Shown piece after piece: positions 1 through 7,043 of a DNA stretch of 14,315 bases; position 1 is the first letter of the stretch, and each line of letters opens with the position of its first letter. The DNA lies in the NCBI GenBank assembly GCA_002437945.1, contig DJSB01000043.1, forward strand, positions 1-14,315. Reading direction: 5' to 3'. The notes under the pieces were generated by a model. It ran no database searches, had not been told where the DNA came from, and saw nothing but the letters and a program-made list of their open reading frames with translations. This DNA is from Christensenella sp. UBA6345. GTDB lineage: Bacteria > Bacillota > Clostridia > Christensenellales > UBA1242. A program made the position numbers and the translations under genes.

Positions 1-63
1 CACTGCTTTCGTCTAACTTCCGATAATATAAACAATGTGATATTGTATTGCTCACTTTGCTTT
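1..63. repeat. Left copy of the inverted end repeat, with a dif-like core
   Basis: Bases 1-33 are the exact reverse complement of 14259-14291. Similarity continues with a few mismatches to about base 63 (partner about 14229). Bases 16-43 begin ACTTCC and contain AATATA; by eye they match the B. subtilis dif site, as I recall it, at about 20 of 28 positions. A small hairpin, ACAAT/ATTGT, sits at 32-36/42-46. No gene is visible here. The repeat starts at base 1, so the copy may be cut by the window edge. Matching repeats at both ends suggest a dispersed family at which an assembly could have broken, but that is inference. Confidence 0.8.
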
Positions 64-194
64 CAAGTTCGACTATCGCTCAATAAATGACATGTAGGGG
101 CATAACATGTAGTAAATTATTTGTAGTGTAATATTATATAGTTATAATTATATATATTAAATAATGCTTATATAAAGCCAAAAAATATGAGTTT

Positions 195-224
195 GCATAG
201 TAGTGCATAAATTGCGGAATAATA
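195..224 (+). promoter_or_regulatory. Candidate forespore (sigma-F/sigma-G type) promoter of the first carboxypeptidase gene
   Basis: GCATA at 195-199, a 15-base spacer, then CGGAATAATA at 215-224. This fits the sigma-F pattern GYATA / GGnnAnAHTR at all fixed positions except the first G of the -10 element. Transcription would start near 231, leaving the AAGGTG ribosome binding site at 245-250 in the leader. B. subtilis dacF is forespore-expressed, which makes the reading sensible. The promoter is predicted only. Confidence 0.5.
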
Positions 225-256
225 CACACACTATATAAAAAATGAAGGTGTGTTGT

Positions 257-1420
257 ATGAAAAAAATATATATTTCTATTATATGTCTTATATTAATTGT
301 GGCTGGATTATTAACCAATAATCGTATGACAGTATATGCAGATTATGATAATACTTTTACAAGTAAAAGTTATGTGCTTTTAGATGCCGATAGTGGTACA
401 GTCCTTATAGAACATAATGCACAAGATAAAGTACAAGTTGCTAGTATTTGTAAATTAATGACTAGTTTAATTACTTTAGAACGTATAGATACTGGTGCAT
501 TAAATCTTGATGATAAAATTGTTGCATCAGAATATGCTTGCAGTATGGAAGGTAGTCAAGCATTTTTAGATGCGGGTAGTGAATATACTGTTGCCGAACT
601 ATTAAAAAGTGTTATTGTTGCATCTGCCAATGATAGTGCAGTTGTACTTGCAGAAGCAATAAGTGGTAGTGAAAGTGCTTTTACGTCGCTTATGAATTCT
701 AGAGCAAAGGAATTAGGGCTTAATAATACATGCTATGCCAATGCTACTGGTTTGCCTGCACCTAATCAATATTCAACCGCTATGGACACAAGTATATTGT
801 TAAAAAAAGTTGCTAGTTATCCAACTTATGTTAATGATTCACACATATGGATGGATAAACTTGTTCACCCAAGTGGTAGAGAAACCGAACTAGTTAATAC
901 AAATAGACTTATTAAATATTATGATAAATGTCATACTGGTAAAACTGGATTTACAGATGAAGCAGGATATTGTCTTGCAAGTAGTGCAAGTAATAATGAC
1001 TTAAATTTAATTGCTGTAGTGCTAAAATGTGATAAGCCACAAGATAGATTTAAGGAAAGTATAGATCTTTATAACTATGGATTTACTAACTATACTAATA
1101 AAAAGATAATCGATAGTGCAAGTGATTATATGAGTATTAAAGTTGGTGGTAGCAAAGTAAAGAGTGCAAAAGTAGGCTATGAAAGTGATTATAGTGTAGT
1201 ATGTAAAAAAGGTGACACATCAGGTTATGATATAGATATTAAACTTGATAATATAATAAAAGCACCTAGTAAAATAGGTACAAAGGTCGGTATTGCTACT
1301 ATATTAAAAGATGGTAAAGTTATTTCTGAACAACCAATTGTATTAAAAGAGAATATTGAAAAACAAAATGTTAAAGATATATTGGGTAAAATGGTTGATA
1401 ATTGGAGTATAGCGGGTTAA
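257..1420 (+). CDS. D-alanyl-D-alanine carboxypeptidase, peptidase S11 (DacF/PBP5 type)
   Basis: A low-molecular-weight penicillin-binding protein that removes the terminal D-Ala from peptidoglycan stem peptides outside the membrane. The ATG at 257 is preferred over the in-frame ATG at 242 because AAGGTG (245-250) lies six bases before it; this gives 387 residues. An N-terminal hydrophobic segment (about residues 5-20) acts as signal peptide. All three active-site motifs are present: SxxK as SICK (Ser63, Lys66), SxN as SAN (123-125) and KTG (229-231) inside HTGKTGFTDEAGYC. A C-terminal region of about 110 residues fits the PBP5 C-terminal domain, ending in a short segment with one Trp that could touch the membrane. 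The forespore-like promoter and the terminator make it a single-gene unit. A spore-cortex role like DacF is likely but not proven; a vegetative DacA-like role remains possible. Confidence 0.93.
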   Translation: MKKIYISIICLILIVAGLLTNNRMTVYADYDNTFTSKSYVLLDADSGTVLIEHNAQDKVQVASICKLMTSLITLERIDTGALNLDDKIVASEYACSMEGSQAFLDAGSEYTVAELLKSVIVASANDSAVVLAEAISGSESAFTSLMNSRAKELGLNNTCYANATGLPAPNQYSTAMDTSILLKKVASYPTYVNDSHIWMDKLVHPSGRETELVNTNRLIKYYDKCHTGKTGFTDEAGYCLASSASNNDLNLIAVVLKCDKPQDRFKESIDLYNYGFTNYTNKKIIDSASDYMSIKVGGSKVKSAKVGYESDYSVVCKKGDTSGYDIDIKLDNIIKAPSKIGTKVGIATILKDGKVISEQPIVLKENIEKQNVKDILGKMVDNWSIAG

Positions 1421-1421
1421 T

Positions 1422-1449
1422 AGAAAAGGCATTAGCCTTTTCTTTTTTT
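1422..1449 (+). terminator. Rho-independent terminator after the first carboxypeptidase
   Basis: A perfect 9-bp stem, AGAAAAGGC (1422-1430) with GCCTTTTCT (1435-1443), loop ATTA, followed by a T run to 1449. It begins two bases after the stop codon and separates this gene from the next operon. Confidence 0.92.
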
Positions 1450-1495
1450 ACCCATAAATTTACAAAATATCTCATTTAAAAAGATTGTTAAATAT

Positions 1496-1524
1496 TTGCT
1501 TAATTATGGGATTTATTATATACT
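1496..1524 (+). promoter_or_regulatory. Sigma-A promoter of the M50-scpA-scpB operon
   Basis: TTGCTT (1496-1501), 17-base spacer, TATACT (1519-1524). The predicted start near 1531 leaves a leader of about 25 bases containing AAAAAGGA before the ATG at 1556. This rules against an upstream TTG start at 1496, which would lie inside the -35 box. Confidence 0.7.
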
Positions 1525-1555
1525 AAATAGGTACAATAATGTAAAAAGGAATTAT

Positions 1556-2203
1556 ATGCTTAATTTTTTAGATGTGCTTGAAGGTACAGAATTTATTTAT
1601 GCTGGTATTGCATTTATTTTGGTACTAGTTATGTCTTTATCTTTGCACGAATTTGGACATGCATTTATAGCATACAAAAATGGCGATATGACACCAAAAG
1701 TGCAAGGAAGGGTAACTCTTAATCCACTTGCACATATTGATCCTATTGGCTTTTTATGTTGTGCTTTGTTTGGTTTTGGTTGGGCAAAACCAGTAGAGAT
1801 TAATCCGCTTAAATTTAGGAAGTATAAGACTGGACTATTTTTTACTTCAATTGCTGGAGTTACTGTTAATCTAATTTTAGCCTTTATTGGCGGTGGGTTA
1901 ATGGCTTTAAGTATTAAAGTTTATAATGGTAGTTGGATATCAGATTTCTTTTTATACTTTTCTCAATTTTTATTTTATATTAACATTTCATTGTTTATAT
2001 TTAATTTATTACCAGTTTATCCATTAGATGGTTTTAATTGTATTGCTGCTGTGTCTAAATATGATAACAAGTTCGTGTCATTTATGCGTAAATATGGTAA
2101 CCTTATATTAATAATTCTACTTGTGTTTGGGGATACATTAATGTTTCAATTAACAACATGGGTAGGTTATCCTATAATTATGTTTTGGAGTCTAATATTT
2201 TAA
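1556..2203 (+). CDS. Site-2 protease family (M50) integral membrane metalloprotease
   Basis: A multi-pass membrane zinc protease of the short S2P/M50 type, 215 residues. The zinc motif HEFGH is at residues 31-35, followed by NPLAHIDPIG (56-65), and the third zinc ligand lies in NLLPVYPLDGF (150-160, Asp158). Several hydrophobic segments flank these: about 13-30, 96-120, 133-156 and 183-212. The start at 1556 follows AAAAAGGA with good spacing and a promoter just upstream. The gene sits directly before scpA, overlapping it by one base (TAATG); from memory, a protease of this class next to scpAB is a common arrangement in Bacillota. No PDZ domain is visible, so it is unlike RseP. The substrate is unknown. 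Confidence 0.9.
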   Translation: MLNFLDVLEGTEFIYAGIAFILVLVMSLSLHEFGHAFIAYKNGDMTPKVQGRVTLNPLAHIDPIGFLCCALFGFGWAKPVEINPLKFRKYKTGLFFTSIAGVTVNLILAFIGGGLMALSIKVYNGSWISDFFLYFSQFLFYINISLFIFNLLPVYPLDGFNCIAAVSKYDNKFVSFMRKYGNLILIILLVFGDTLMFQLTTWVGYPIIMFWSLIF

Positions 2204-3081
2204 TGGAAGAAAATACAAAAGACGACCAACTTGAAAAAGTTGATGAATCACAACTTAATAATGTAGACGAAGATATTCAATTAGATGAAGAAGATGATGA
2301 TAAGTTAAGTTTTAAACTTGACAATTTTGAAGGACCTTTGGATTTATTGATACATCTTATCAAAAAGAATAAGATGGAAATCGAAGAAATTGAAATTAGT
2401 AAGATTACTGAACAATATCTTGAATTAATGTCTAATCTTGAAGAACTTGATTTAGAAAAGGCAAGTGACTTTATAGAAATGGCTGCTTATCTTATCGAAC
2501 TTAAGAGTAAAATAATTTTGCCTAGACTTTTGGAAAGCGAAAATGAAGAAGATGAAGAAGATCCTACATGGTTGCTTACTCAAAGACTTAAAGAATATGA
2601 ATTATTTAAGGAAACTAGTGAAAAACTTAAGGTTATTGAAGATGTTAACAAATTCTACAAAGAACCTGAAGAAGATGCTAATAAGTTCCGTATCGTGTTA
2701 AAGGATATGAGCCTAGACCTTTTGCTTAATGCATTTACGGGACTATTGACACGTGCAACCAAATCTGAAAAAGAAAATGAACCTAAACAAATTGCAAAGG
2801 AAAAATTTACAGTTACACAAAAAATTGCATCTATAAAAGATGCGTTACTGTTACAACCAAAAATTATGTTTAGTGAGTTATTTGAACAAAGTATTTCTAG
2901 AGAAGAGGTAATCACAACTTTTATGGCTTTGCTTGAATTATTAAAATTGCAAGAAATCAAATGTAAGCAAGCAGGTGCTTTCTGCGATATAGAGATAACC
3001 AAAGCAGAAAATGAAAACACTGATAATGACAAGCCACAGATTGATGATGATAAGGAGATAGATGATGGACAATCTAGATAA
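2203..3081 (+). CDS. scpA: Segregation and condensation protein A (kleisin)
   Basis: The kleisin subunit of the SMC-ScpAB complex, which bridges the SMC heads and organises and segregates the nucleoid. The ATG at 2203 overlaps the preceding stop as TAATG, suggesting translational coupling; GGAG lies about 12 bases upstream, and an ATG at 2158 would overlap the upstream gene much more. The protein has 292 residues. The typical kleisin N-terminal helix block starts at FEGPLDLL (42-49) and runs through ASDFIEMAAYLIELKSKIILP; a winged-helix C-terminal part lies at about 205-265. Two acidic extensions flank the core: residues 1-35, and about 25 residues at the C-terminus rich in Asp and Asn. Most ScpA proteins begin close to the FEGPLDLL block, so the N-terminal extension is unusual. 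It overlaps scpB by 17-20 bases. Confidence 0.95.
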   Translation: MEENTKDDQLEKVDESQLNNVDEDIQLDEEDDDKLSFKLDNFEGPLDLLIHLIKKNKMEIEEIEISKITEQYLELMSNLEELDLEKASDFIEMAAYLIELKSKIILPRLLESENEEDEEDPTWLLTQRLKEYELFKETSEKLKVIEDVNKFYKEPEEDANKFRIVLKDMSLDLLLNAFTGLLTRATKSEKENEPKQIAKEKFTVTQKIASIKDALLLQPKIMFSELFEQSISREEVITTFMALLELLKLQEIKCKQAGAFCDIEITKAENENTDNDKPQIDDDKEIDDGQSR

Positions 3082-3937
3082 AGTGATTGAAAGTATATTG
3101 TTTGTTGCTGGCGATGGAGTCGAATTCTTTGATATTGCTGAAAAATTGGGAGTATCAGTAGATGAAGTTGAAAAAGCACTGGCACAGTTAAAGGCTGACC
3201 ATGAAAAAAATCATAGTGGTATTCAAGTATTAACATTTAATAAAAAAGCACAATTGTGTAGTAACTCCGAATATGCCGAACAAGTTGCTGAAGTTCTTAA
3301 TCCTATAAAAGAAAAAGCGCTTACAAAGGCTGTTTTGGAAACTGCTGCGATTATCGCTTATAAACAACCTATTACTCGTCTTGAGATTGAACAGGTTAGG
3401 GGTGTTAATTCGGACTATGCTATGAACAACCTTATTGAAAATAAATTAATTGAAGTTGTTGGACGTAAGGATGCAATTGGTAAGCCATTATTATTTGGTA
3501 CTACTGATGAATTTTTAAAACGTTTTGGACTTAATAGTCTTGAAGATTTACCTGACTATGATGAATTAATTGAACGTATTCAAGTTATACATACTCCACA
3601 AAATGCAGGATTATTTGATTATTCTCATATGCCTGAAGATAATGATAAATTAGAAGCAGAAGAAGCGCAAAAACAAGCAGAAGCAGAAAAACAATCTAAT
3701 GAAAATAATGGCGATACTAGTGATAATTCAACTGATAACACAGCAAAGACAAATTCTGAAGATGATGATACAAGTGCTAGTGACGATTTATTAGACGAAC
3801 TATTAAAGTCTAGCGATGATGATAAAAAAGAAGAAATTACAGAAGCATTTGAAGATGAAGAAATAGAAGAAAAAAATGAAGTAGTTGAAGATTTATTAAA
3901 TGCTTTGATTACTCCTGATGATGAAGAAGAAGCATAA
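3065..3937 (+). CDS. scpB: Segregation and condensation protein B with a long acidic tail
   Basis: ScpB dimers bind ScpA in the SMC condensin complex. Two ATGs are adjacent (3062 and 3065); the second is chosen because AAGGAG at 3052-3057 is seven bases before it. The two winged-helix domains occupy about residues 1-175, with recognisable VIESILFVAGD near the start, LETAAIIAYKQPITR around residues 91-105, and GRKDAIGKPLLFGTT. The family is usually about 180-200 residues; this protein has 290. The extra C-terminal stretch of about 100 residues is Glu/Asp/Lys/Asn-rich and probably disordered, with two similar amphipathic pieces, DDLLDELLKSSDDD (about 240-253) and VEDLLNALITPDDEEE (about 274-289). 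The gene overlaps scpA and ends in a terminator. ScpB identity is firm; the tail's role is unknown. Confidence 0.94.
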   Translation: MDNLDKVIESILFVAGDGVEFFDIAEKLGVSVDEVEKALAQLKADHEKNHSGIQVLTFNKKAQLCSNSEYAEQVAEVLNPIKEKALTKAVLETAAIIAYKQPITRLEIEQVRGVNSDYAMNNLIENKLIEVVGRKDAIGKPLLFGTTDEFLKRFGLNSLEDLPDYDELIERIQVIHTPQNAGLFDYSHMPEDNDKLEAEEAQKQAEAEKQSNENNGDTSDNSTDNTAKTNSEDDDTSASDDLLDELLKSSDDDKKEEITEAFEDEEIEEKNEVVEDLLNALITPDDEEEA

Positions 3938-3955
3938 TTAAAGTTTTGTATTAAT

Positions 3956-3990
3956 AAAAAATGTATCTATGTTTTAGATGCATTTTTTTT
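3956..3990 (+). terminator. Rho-independent terminator after scpB
   Basis: ATGTATCTA (3961-3969) pairs with TAGATGCAT (3975-3983) with one G-T pair, loop TGTTT, A run at 3956-3960 and T run to 3990. The symmetric A/T flanks could let it work in both directions. It separates the scp operon from the YtfI/YtfJ pair. Confidence 0.85.
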
Positions 3991-4013
3991 ATGTCTTTGC
4001 AGATAATATTATT

Positions 4014-4604
4014 ATGAAAATATTTCTTATAGTAATGACAATCATAGTAGTATTATTAACTATTAATTTACCTATTAAAGCCTTTTTAGAATACGATATA
4101 CTTAATAATAATGGGAAAATTAAAGTATTTGTATTCTGGATTGTTCCTATCGTAATTATGAATTTTTCAATTGCGGGCGAGTATTTGAACTTTAGCAATT
4201 CTCGTAATAAAATTATAAAAATCAAACTTGATATTAACGATGAAAAAGTAAAGTTTTTTAACGATTTTGGTTCATATTTTAAAAGAAAGATATATTTACA
4301 AAATTTAGGTATATATGCTTTAGTGTGTAGTGAAAATCCTGTAATAAGTTCTACGATAGGTGCTACATTAAATGCTATAATTGGTATTTTATTTTCAATT
4401 ATTAATATCTACAAACCTGATGCTGATTTAAATAAATATATTTCTACTGGATATAGACAAACTGAGTTGAGAGTTAGATGTAATATAAGTATTGTATTTA
4501 GTCTATATGACTTAATTTGGGCTATATATATGGCATATAAGAAAAATTTGGAGAGAAGGAATGAAAAAAATAGAGAAATCAAACAACAAGGCGGAGTTAA
4601 GTGA
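4014..4604 (+). CDS. DUF2953 membrane-anchored protein (YtfI-like)
   Basis: About 196 residues. An ATG at 3978 lies inside the scpB terminator, so the in-frame ATG at 4014 is preferred; it has no clear Shine-Dalgarno sequence. The protein opens with a hydrophobic transmembrane segment (about residues 1-19) and has a second hydrophobic stretch around 115-130. The C-terminal part, LRVRCNISIVFSLYDLIWAI and following, matches the DUF2953 pattern of a basic strand, then a hydrophobic helix. In B. subtilis the DUF2953 gene ytfI precedes ytfJ, the same order as here; the two genes overlap by 44 bases, implying coexpression. No catalytic motif is visible and its function is unknown. I see no obvious promoter of its own, so it may use read-through past the upstream terminator. 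Confidence 0.75.
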   Translation: MKIFLIVMTIIVVLLTINLPIKAFLEYDILNNNGKIKVFVFWIVPIVIMNFSIAGEYLNFSNSRNKIIKIKLDINDEKVKFFNDFGSYFKRKIYLQNLGIYALVCSENPVISSTIGATLNAIIGILFSIINIYKPDADLNKYISTGYRQTELRVRCNISIVFSLYDLIWAIYMAYKKNLERRNEKNREIKQQGGVK

Positions 4605-4959
4605 GATATTAGATGACGCAATGAAAAATCTTAAAACTCTAGTTGATATTAATACTGTTGTAGGGACTCCTATTAAATGTGATGGTGTAACAATTATTCC
4701 GGTTTCAAAAATCTATGTAGGTATTGTTGCTGGCGGTGGCGAATTAGATAATAAAACGGTTAAGTTAAGTTACAATTATCCATTTGCTGGTGGTACTGGT
4801 GCAGGATTTACAGTTAATCCAATTGGCTTTTTAGTTATTGATGGTAAAGAAACAAAATTTGTTAATACCGAACTTAATAAGTCGGGAGAGAAACTTGTAG
4901 AAATGGCTAATCGTACATTAAAGATATTGTTAAGTAACTTAAAGAATAATAATAACTAA
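4561..4959 (+). CDS. ytfJ: GerW family sporulation protein (YtfJ)
   Basis: A small spore protein of the YtfJ/GerW family, which in B. subtilis is made in the forespore and is needed for full response to some germinants. It has 132 residues, the usual size. The start at 4561 follows the strong site GGAGAGAAGGA (4550-4560), although an ATG at 4621 lies closer to the conserved core. Family landmarks: LVDINTVVGTPI (27-38), IIPVSK (45-50), a Gly-rich AGGG turn (57-60), GGTGAGF (77-83) and NPIGFLVIDG. There is no signal peptide. It overlaps the DUF2953 gene and is followed after a short palindromic element by a carboxypeptidase gene. The biochemical activity is not known. Confidence 0.92.
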   Translation: MKKIEKSNNKAELSEILDDAMKNLKTLVDINTVVGTPIKCDGVTIIPVSKIYVGIVAGGGELDNKTVKLSYNYPFAGGTGAGFTVNPIGFLVIDGKETKFVNTELNKSGEKLVEMANRTLKILLSNLKNNNN

Positions 4960-5020
4960 TACTATGCAAAATATGAAAAATTGCTTTGTTAAGTCAAATT
5001 ATTAATATTTGCATAGTAGT
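4958..5020. repeat. Mini inverted-repeat element, copy 1
   Basis: Bases 4958-4970 and 5008-5020 are 13-bp inverted termini with one mismatch (right arm TTTGCATAGTAGT), enclosing 37 bases. The left arm overlaps the ytfJ stop codon. The same design, with a 36-base interior, occurs after sigF at 14042-14103. The interiors share no obvious sequence. It could be a hairpin at the mRNA 3' end, an operator pair or a very small mobile repeat. Confidence 0.6.
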
Positions 5021-5053
5021 AAATAAATATTAAAATACTGAAAGGAAATCATA

Positions 5054-6217
5054 ATGAAAACTTTTTACTTATGTGATAAAACAAAAAAATATTTAAAATT
5101 ATTAATACTTATGTGTTTGATAATCGTGCTTAATTTTACTTTAGCCATAATTGGTCAAAATAAAATGATTGTCAATGCTAATGCTCCATATAGATCAATG
5201 TGTGTGATGTTGGAAGATGGTCAAGTGATTAATGAATATAATAAAGATATTCAACTTGCTATGGCTAGTACTACAAAAATAATTACCGCTATTGTTACAC
5301 TTGAAAATTGTGAAGACCTAGATAAGTTAGTAACTGTGGCAGATGAAAGTGTAGGTATAGAAGGTACAAGTATTTATTTAAGAAAAAATGAGCAGATGTC
5401 TATACGTAATTTATTGTATGGATTGATTTTAGCATCAGGCAACGATGCTGCTATGGCACTTGCATATGCAATAGGCGGTACAGAGACACACTTTGTAGAA
5501 ATGATGAATGATTTTGTTACAAAGTTAGGACTTGAAAATACTCATTTATCTAATCCACATGGTCTAGATCAAAAAGGACATTACACTTCAACATATGATC
5601 TGGCAAAAATCACGAATTATGCATTAGATAATCCTACATTTAAAGAAATTGTAAGCACAAAAACAAAAATACTTAATGAAGGTGAACCTAATGTAAGATA
5701 TTTACGCAATAAAAATAAACTTTTATTTAAACAAGATGGTTGTGTTGGTGTAAAAACCGGTTTTACTGATAATGCAGGAAGATGTTTGGTTAATGCTTGC
5801 GAACGAAATGGATTTAGAGTAATTTCTATTGTCTTTAATTGTGGACCAATGTTTGAAGAGTGTGATAAGTTAACCGAGCAAGCATACAATCAATATATGA
5901 AAAAAACATTTATCGAACCGTATAGTTTTGTTGGTAATGCCAATATAGTTGAAGGGGACAAAAATGAAGCCTTTGTTGTTACTATAAAGGGATATTCTTG
6001 TATTATTAAACAACAAGATGAAGATAAATATAATGTAGAATATTATATTTATGACAATATAGTTGCACCTATTTCAGCCAATACAATTATGGGTGAAGTA
6101 AAAGTAACTTTTGATGGTGAAACGATTTATGAAGATAAATTATATTCAACTAGTGAAATTAAAAATATCAATTTTAAAAGTAAATTAGATACAATTATAC
6201 AGAGTTGGTTTATATAA
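5054..6217 (+). CDS. D-alanyl-D-alanine carboxypeptidase, peptidase S11, second paralog
   Basis: A second extracytoplasmic low-molecular-weight PBP, 387 residues. AAAGGA (5041-5046) stands seven bases before the ATG. A basic N-terminus leads into a hydrophobic signal or anchor segment at about 15-34. The motifs are complete: STTK (Ser72, Lys75), SGN (128-130) and KTG (234-236) within GVKTGFTDNAGRC. A C-terminal beta-rich region follows, ending in KLDTIIQSWFI, a possible membrane-contacting helix. It shares length and layout with the gene at 257 but has clearly diverged. It follows ytfJ, and the upstream word TTTGCATAGTAGT also occurs before the first paralog, so forespore expression is possible. 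Which paralog corresponds to DacF, DacA or DacB cannot be settled by eye. Confidence 0.93.
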   Translation: MKTFYLCDKTKKYLKLLILMCLIIVLNFTLAIIGQNKMIVNANAPYRSMCVMLEDGQVINEYNKDIQLAMASTTKIITAIVTLENCEDLDKLVTVADESVGIEGTSIYLRKNEQMSIRNLLYGLILASGNDAAMALAYAIGGTETHFVEMMNDFVTKLGLENTHLSNPHGLDQKGHYTSTYDLAKITNYALDNPTFKEIVSTKTKILNEGEPNVRYLRNKNKLLFKQDGCVGVKTGFTDNAGRCLVNACERNGFRVISIVFNCGPMFEECDKLTEQAYNQYMKKTFIEPYSFVGNANIVEGDKNEAFVVTIKGYSCIIKQQDEDKYNVEYYIYDNIVAPISANTIMGEVKVTFDGETIYEDKLYSTSEIKNINFKSKLDTIIQSWFI

Positions 6218-6258
6218 TAACATTTTATAGTAATTGATATAATAATAAAATATTTTAG

Positions 6259-6285
6259 CATAACACTAAAGTGTTATGTTTTTTT
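6259..6285 (+). terminator. Rho-independent terminator after the second carboxypeptidase
   Basis: Perfect 8-bp stem CATAACAC (6259-6266) with GTGTTATG (6271-6278), loop TAAA, then seven T. It closes the carboxypeptidase transcript just before the rluB promoter. Confidence 0.92.
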
Positions 6286-6287
6286 AT

Positions 6288-6316
6288 TTGATTAAAAATC
6301 TTTTATGTATTAAAAT
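6288..6316 (+). promoter_or_regulatory. Sigma-A promoter of rluB-cmk-plsC, giving an almost leaderless mRNA
   Basis: TTGATT (6288-6293), 17-base spacer, TAAAAT (6311-6316). The expected start is about 6323, only one to three bases before the rluB ATG at 6325, and no ribosome binding site is present. The close fit between promoter and start codon supports leaderless initiation, but this is predicted from sequence only. Confidence 0.55.
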
Positions 6317-6324
6317 TGTAATGT

Positions 6325-7041
6325 ATGAGAATAAATCGTTTTTTAGCACAATGTAATATAGGTAGTAGGCGTAAAGTAGAAGAATATATTGTCAGCAATA
6401 GAGTATCAGTTAATGGTAAAATAGTTACTGATTTAAGTACCCAAATTTTACCCACAGATATAGTTAAATTTGATAATAATATCGTTAAACCTAGTAATGT
6501 AAAATTGTATTATCTTCTTAACAAACCAAGTGGATATATAACATCTGTAAGTGATGATAGGGGACGTCATACTGTATTGGATTTAATTGAGCAGACACCT
6601 GAACATATTTTCCCTGTGGGTAGATTGGATTATAATACAGAAGGAATGCTGATTATTACCAATGATGGGGATTTTGCTAATCAACTTATTCACCCAAGTC
6701 ATGAGATTAATAAAGTTTATCAAGTAATAATTAATACACAACCTTCTATAGACCAATTAAAACAATTGGAAGAAGGTGTAAAAATCGAAGAAGATTTTGT
6801 TACAAGTCCAAGTGTTATTACTAATCAACATAAACTTAATAATGGTACTTATCAATTAGATATTACTATTCATGAAGGTAAAAATAGACAGGTTAGAAAA
6901 ATGATGAATGCGGTTGGACTAAATGTATTATATCTAAAACGCATAAAAATTGGTGGATTACCTTTGGGAAATTTGCCTTTAGGTAAATATAGAAAGTTGT
7001 CTAATTCAGAAATAAATTTGCTTTTAAAAAAGGAGAAATAA
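6325..7041 (+). CDS. rluB: 23S rRNA pseudouridine synthase, RsuA/RluB family
   Basis: Converts a specific uridine to pseudouridine in rRNA; in this gene context RluB (23S rRNA, near the peptidyl transferase centre) is the usual assignment. It has 238 residues. The N-terminal S4 RNA-binding domain runs to about residue 60 and begins MRINRFLAQCNIGSRRKVEE, the normal family start; an in-frame TAA at 6319-6321 excludes any longer form. The catalytic Asp102 lies in GRLDYNTEGMLI, and EGKNRQVRKM (184-193) is a second family signature. No Shine-Dalgarno sequence precedes the ATG (see the promoter entry). cmk follows after two bases, so the genes are cotranscribed. RsuA (16S) is the main alternative. 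Confidence 0.9.
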   Translation: MRINRFLAQCNIGSRRKVEEYIVSNRVSVNGKIVTDLSTQILPTDIVKFDNNIVKPSNVKLYYLLNKPSGYITSVSDDRGRHTVLDLIEQTPEHIFPVGRLDYNTEGMLIITNDGDFANQLIHPSHEINKVYQVIINTQPSIDQLKQLEEGVKIEEDFVTSPSVITNQHKLNNGTYQLDITIHEGKNRQVRKMMNAVGLNVLYLKRIKIGGLPLGNLPLGKYRKLSNSEINLLLKKEK

Positions 7042-7043
7042 TT

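Noticed and set aside
1496..1555. TTG start of the M50 protease at 1496
   Set aside because: The TTG is part of the -35 box of a good promoter; the ATG at 1556 has a ribosome binding site and begins just before the first membrane segment.
2655..3236. Minus-strand open frame of 193 codons inside scpA/scpB
   Set aside because: It lies wholly opposite two well-supported genes, has no ribosome binding site worth noting and resembles no family; open only because of the composition of the sense strand.
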